Shown one piece after another: positions 62,200-64,000 of a stretch of 64,000 bases of DNA. The stretch comes from Devosia sp. RR2S18 (GTDB lineage: Bacteria; Pseudomonadota; Alphaproteobacteria; Rhizobiales; Devosiaceae), in assembly GCF_030177755.1 (NCBI RefSeq), contig NZ_CP126539.1:3842001-3906000 (forward strand). The letters run 5' to 3'. The notes beneath the pieces were generated by a model, which saw only the letters and a program-made list of their open reading frames with translations, was not told where the DNA came from and made no database searches. Both the position numbers and the translations under genes were made by a program. Position 1 is the first letter of the stretch, and each line of letters begins with the position of its first letter.

Positions 62200-63501
62200 A
62201 TGCTCGCTACAGGCGGCGAACACGAATCGCAAGGGTGGGAGGCTCCTTTGGACCGCGGACTGCTAGAGCAGATGTTTCGAGGCGCAGTTGCTCAGGCGCA
62301 ACCATCACTAGCCGTGCGAAATAATCTACCTACTGTTCCCAAAGGCCGCACCGTTGTGATCGGCGCGGGCAAGGCATCCGCCCAGATGGCGAAGGCTCTT
62401 GAAGAGGCCTGGCCGGGTCCCCTCACCGGCTTGGTGGTCACCCGCTACGGCTACGCGGAGGCCTGCGAGCAGATCGAAATCGTCGAGGCGGCCCATCCCG
62501 TTCCTGACCAAGCGGGTTTTTTGGCTGCGCGGCGGATATGGGAAATGGTGTCGGGGCTCAGTCCTGACGATCTGGTCATTGCCCTGATCTCGGGAGGCGG
62601 GTCAGCCCTGCTGCCTGCACCGGCAATGGGGCTCAGCCTGGACGACGAACAGGCGATCAATCGCGCTTTATTGTCGTCCGGCGCTCCGATCGGGGTGATG
62701 AATCTCATCCGTAACCAGTTCTCCACGATCAAGGGCGGACGGTTGGCGGCGCAGTGCGCGCCTGCCCAAGTTGCAACATTGGTGGTGTCCGACGTGCCGG
62801 GGGACGATCCTGCAATCGTGGCATCGGGCCCGACCATTCCAAGCGCCAACAGCCGTGAGTTGGCGCGAAAATACGCCACCCTCTATGATCTAGATCTGCC
62901 GCCTGTTGCACAAAAACTGCTGGCGGGCACGGATAATCTCGCGCCAGATCCGTGCGATCCGGTGTTTGCTCGCCACACTGTTCGCACCATCGCTTCGGCA
63001 TCTCTTTCGCTAGATGCGGCGGCGGCACACGCCCGCAAGCACGGCATGGAAGCCGCCATTCTTTCGGACTCCATTGAAGGCGAAGCACGGGACGTTGCAC
63101 AGGTGCATGCTGCGCTGGCGCGCGAGGTGGCCTTGCGCAGCCGACCGTTCAACAAGCCGGTGGTGATGCTCTCCGGCGGGGAAACAACCGTCACGTTGCG
63201 GGGCAAGGGCCGTGGCGGCCGCAACGCCGAGTTCCTTCTGGCCTTCGCCATTGCAATAGACGGGTTCGAGGGGATCTCGGCACTAGCAGCAGACACAGAT
63301 GGGATCGACGGTTCGGAAGATAATGCTGGCGCCTTTGCGGACGGCACCACGGCCACTCGCCTCCGCAAGGCGGGGATCGATCCCCTTGCCGCACTTGCCA
63401 ACAATGACGCCTATTCGGCCTTTGATGCTCTGGGTGACCTTCTCGTCACCAAGCCGACTGGGACGAATGTGAATGACTTCCGCGCCATTATCGTGCGCTA
63501 A
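62200..63501 (+). CDS. Glycerate 2-kinase (MOFRL family)
   Basis: The 433-residue protein belongs to the TtuD/GckA-type glycerate 2-kinases. Landmarks: V-I-G-A-G-K-A-S-A-Q-M-A-K-A near the N-terminus, I-S-G-G-G-S-A-L-L, S-D-V-P-G-D-D-P, and the C-terminal MOFRL signature G-G-E-T-T-V-T with G-R-G-G-R-N-A-E. It phosphorylates D-glycerate to 2-phosphoglycerate, linking glyoxylate or hydroxypyruvate metabolism to glycolysis. The frame is open upstream to 62134, but starting there would place the promoter inside the divergent phn gene, so ATG 62200 is used. Confidence 0.88.
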   Translation: MLATGGEHESQGWEAPLDRGLLEQMFRGAVAQAQPSLAVRNNLPTVPKGRTVVIGAGKASAQMAKALEEAWPGPLTGLVVTRYGYAEACEQIEIVEAAHPVPDQAGFLAARRIWEMVSGLSPDDLVIALISGGGSALLPAPAMGLSLDDEQAINRALLSSGAPIGVMNLIRNQFSTIKGGRLAAQCAPAQVATLVVSDVPGDDPAIVASGPTIPSANSRELARKYATLYDLDLPPVAQKLLAGTDNLAPDPCDPVFARHTVRTIASASLSLDAAAAHARKHGMEAAILSDSIEGEARDVAQVHAALAREVALRSRPFNKPVVMLSGGETTVTLRGKGRGGRNAEFLLAFAIAIDGFEGISALAADTDGIDGSEDNAGAFADGTTATRLRKAGIDPLAALANNDAYSAFDALGDLLVTKPTGTNVNDFRAIIVR

Positions 63502-63576
63502 GGTAAAGTCATACTTTTAGCTTGGCAGGCAGTGCCAGGCTCTGCTCTATAGCGGCGCAAATGGAGGAGCGAGGCC

Positions 63577-64000
63577 ATGGCCAAACGCAAAATCGCCGTT
63601 ATCGGCGTGGGCAAGATCGCGCAAGATCAGCATCTGCCGGTCATCGACAAGTCGGACGACTTCGAGCTGGCGGCCACGGTGTCGACCCGCGGGTTGGGTC
63701 ACGGTGACAAGCCAGTCTTCAAGACACCGGCCGAGCTCTATGCAGCCATGCCCGAGATTTCTTTGGTCTCGATCTGCACGCCGCCAAATGTGCGCCATCA
63801 ATATGTCCGCGAGGCGCTCGACGCCGGCAAGGACGTGATGATGGAGAAGCCCCCCACCACTACCATTTCCGAACTGGATGACCTTATCGCGCATGCGCGG
63901 CGGCTGGACCGGGTGCTGTTCCAGACTTGGCACAGTCAATACAATGCTGCGGTCGACCGTGCGCGGGACATGGTCGCCAAGGATGGTGTCAAATCCGTGC
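63577..64000 (+). CDS. Gfo/Idh/MocA-family oxidoreductase, probable D-galactose 1-dehydrogenase, N-terminal part
   Basis: The first 141 codons are present; the window ends inside the gene. An N-terminal Rossmann motif A-V-I-G-V-G-K-I-A is followed by C-T-P-P-N-V-R-H and the E-K-P-P-T-T-T segment that replaces the usual E-K-P-x-A of this family. The Q-D-Q-H-L-P-V-I start resembles D-galactose 1-dehydrogenases. GGAGGAGCGAGG precedes the ATG. It follows the glycerate kinase gene by 75 bases. Sugar specificity is a guess from resemblance. Confidence 0.8.
   Translation, partial: MAKRKIAVIGVGKIAQDQHLPVIDKSDDFELAATVSTRGLGHGDKPVFKTPAELYAAMPEISLVSICTPPNVRHQYVREALDAGKDVMMEKPPTTTISELDDLIAHARRLDRVLFQTWHSQYNAAVDRARDMVAKDGVKSV

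Overview
The window is a gene-dense chromosomal or megaplasmid segment of an alphaproteobacterium, GC-rich throughout. Most likely it comes from the Hyphomicrobiales (Rhizobiales). The pointers are a PcaQ-controlled pcaDCHG operon in the rhizobial order, a RirA-type Rrf2 iron regulator with an Irr-box-like sequence upstream, phnN-phnM-DUF1045 genes, and a D-galactose 1-dehydrogenase-like gene. A Devosia-like genus is possible but cannot be shown from the sequence. There is no plasmid or phage replication gene, no rRNA or tRNA gene and no CRISPR array. One IS3-family insertion sequence is present, and several gaps hold decayed gene fragments, so this is a catabolic accessory region with turnover at its edges.

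Layout. (1) 1-5.2 kb, aromatic catabolism: pcaD-pcaC-pcaH-pcaG (minus; pcaG cut by the window edge), divergent pcaQ with a near-perfect operator, then divergent pobR/pobA. Together they take 4-hydroxybenzoate through protocatechuate to 3-oxoadipate. (2) 5.2-12.3 kb, signalling and redox: membrane diguanylate cyclase, large PAS/GAF hybrid histidine kinase, LysR regulator and a divergent deiodinase-like thioredoxin-fold protein. (3) 12.5-13.7 kb: complete IS3-family element with 3-bp target duplication. (4) 13.9-26.1 kb, GABA/polyamine-type catabolism: cupin, gabD, gabT, LysR; then PuuD-like hydrolase, DUF3830 protein, PotD/B/C/A-type transporter, aldehyde dehydrogenase and a second LysR. (5) 26.1-27.7 kb: poorly coding stretch with decayed repeats and an orphan ATGA-coupled gene pair. 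(6) 27.7-38.8 kb, hydroxyproline utilisation: 4-hydroxyproline epimerase and a frameshifted imine reductase on plus; an apparent eight-gene minus operon (livJ-H-M-G-F, D-amino acid dehydrogenase, proline racemase-family protein, GntR regulator); and a DapA-family deaminase on plus.

(7) 39.5-53 kb: the least explained and most interesting block. A long minus-strand gene train runs GntR regulator, peptide-type binding protein, M24 'pita-bread' protein lacking three of five metal ligands, two permeases, AstE/aspartoacylase-like deacylase, two ATPases, amidohydrolase and LrgA/LrgB. A divergent plus-strand pair encodes an aldo/keto reductase and a DUF885-type metallopeptidase. Nine-base repeats sit at both divergent start sites. 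The metal-poor M24 plus AstE-type deacylase pairing recalls the ectoine hydrolase/deacetylase pair EutD/EutE (DoeA/DoeB), but these are not obvious members of those families and the other ectoine genes are absent. I therefore propose an uncharacterised uptake-and-hydrolysis pathway for an amide or peptide-like compound.

(8) 53.5-64 kb, mixed functions: lactonase, HU-type protein, rirA, a candidate small RNA ending in a strong terminator, an ABC-F ATPase, a LacI regulator, small conserved-looking proteins behind a perfect TGTGA-N6-TCACA palindrome, phnN-phnM-DUF1045 without the C-P lyase core, glycerate 2-kinase, and the start of a Gfo/Idh/MocA dehydrogenase.
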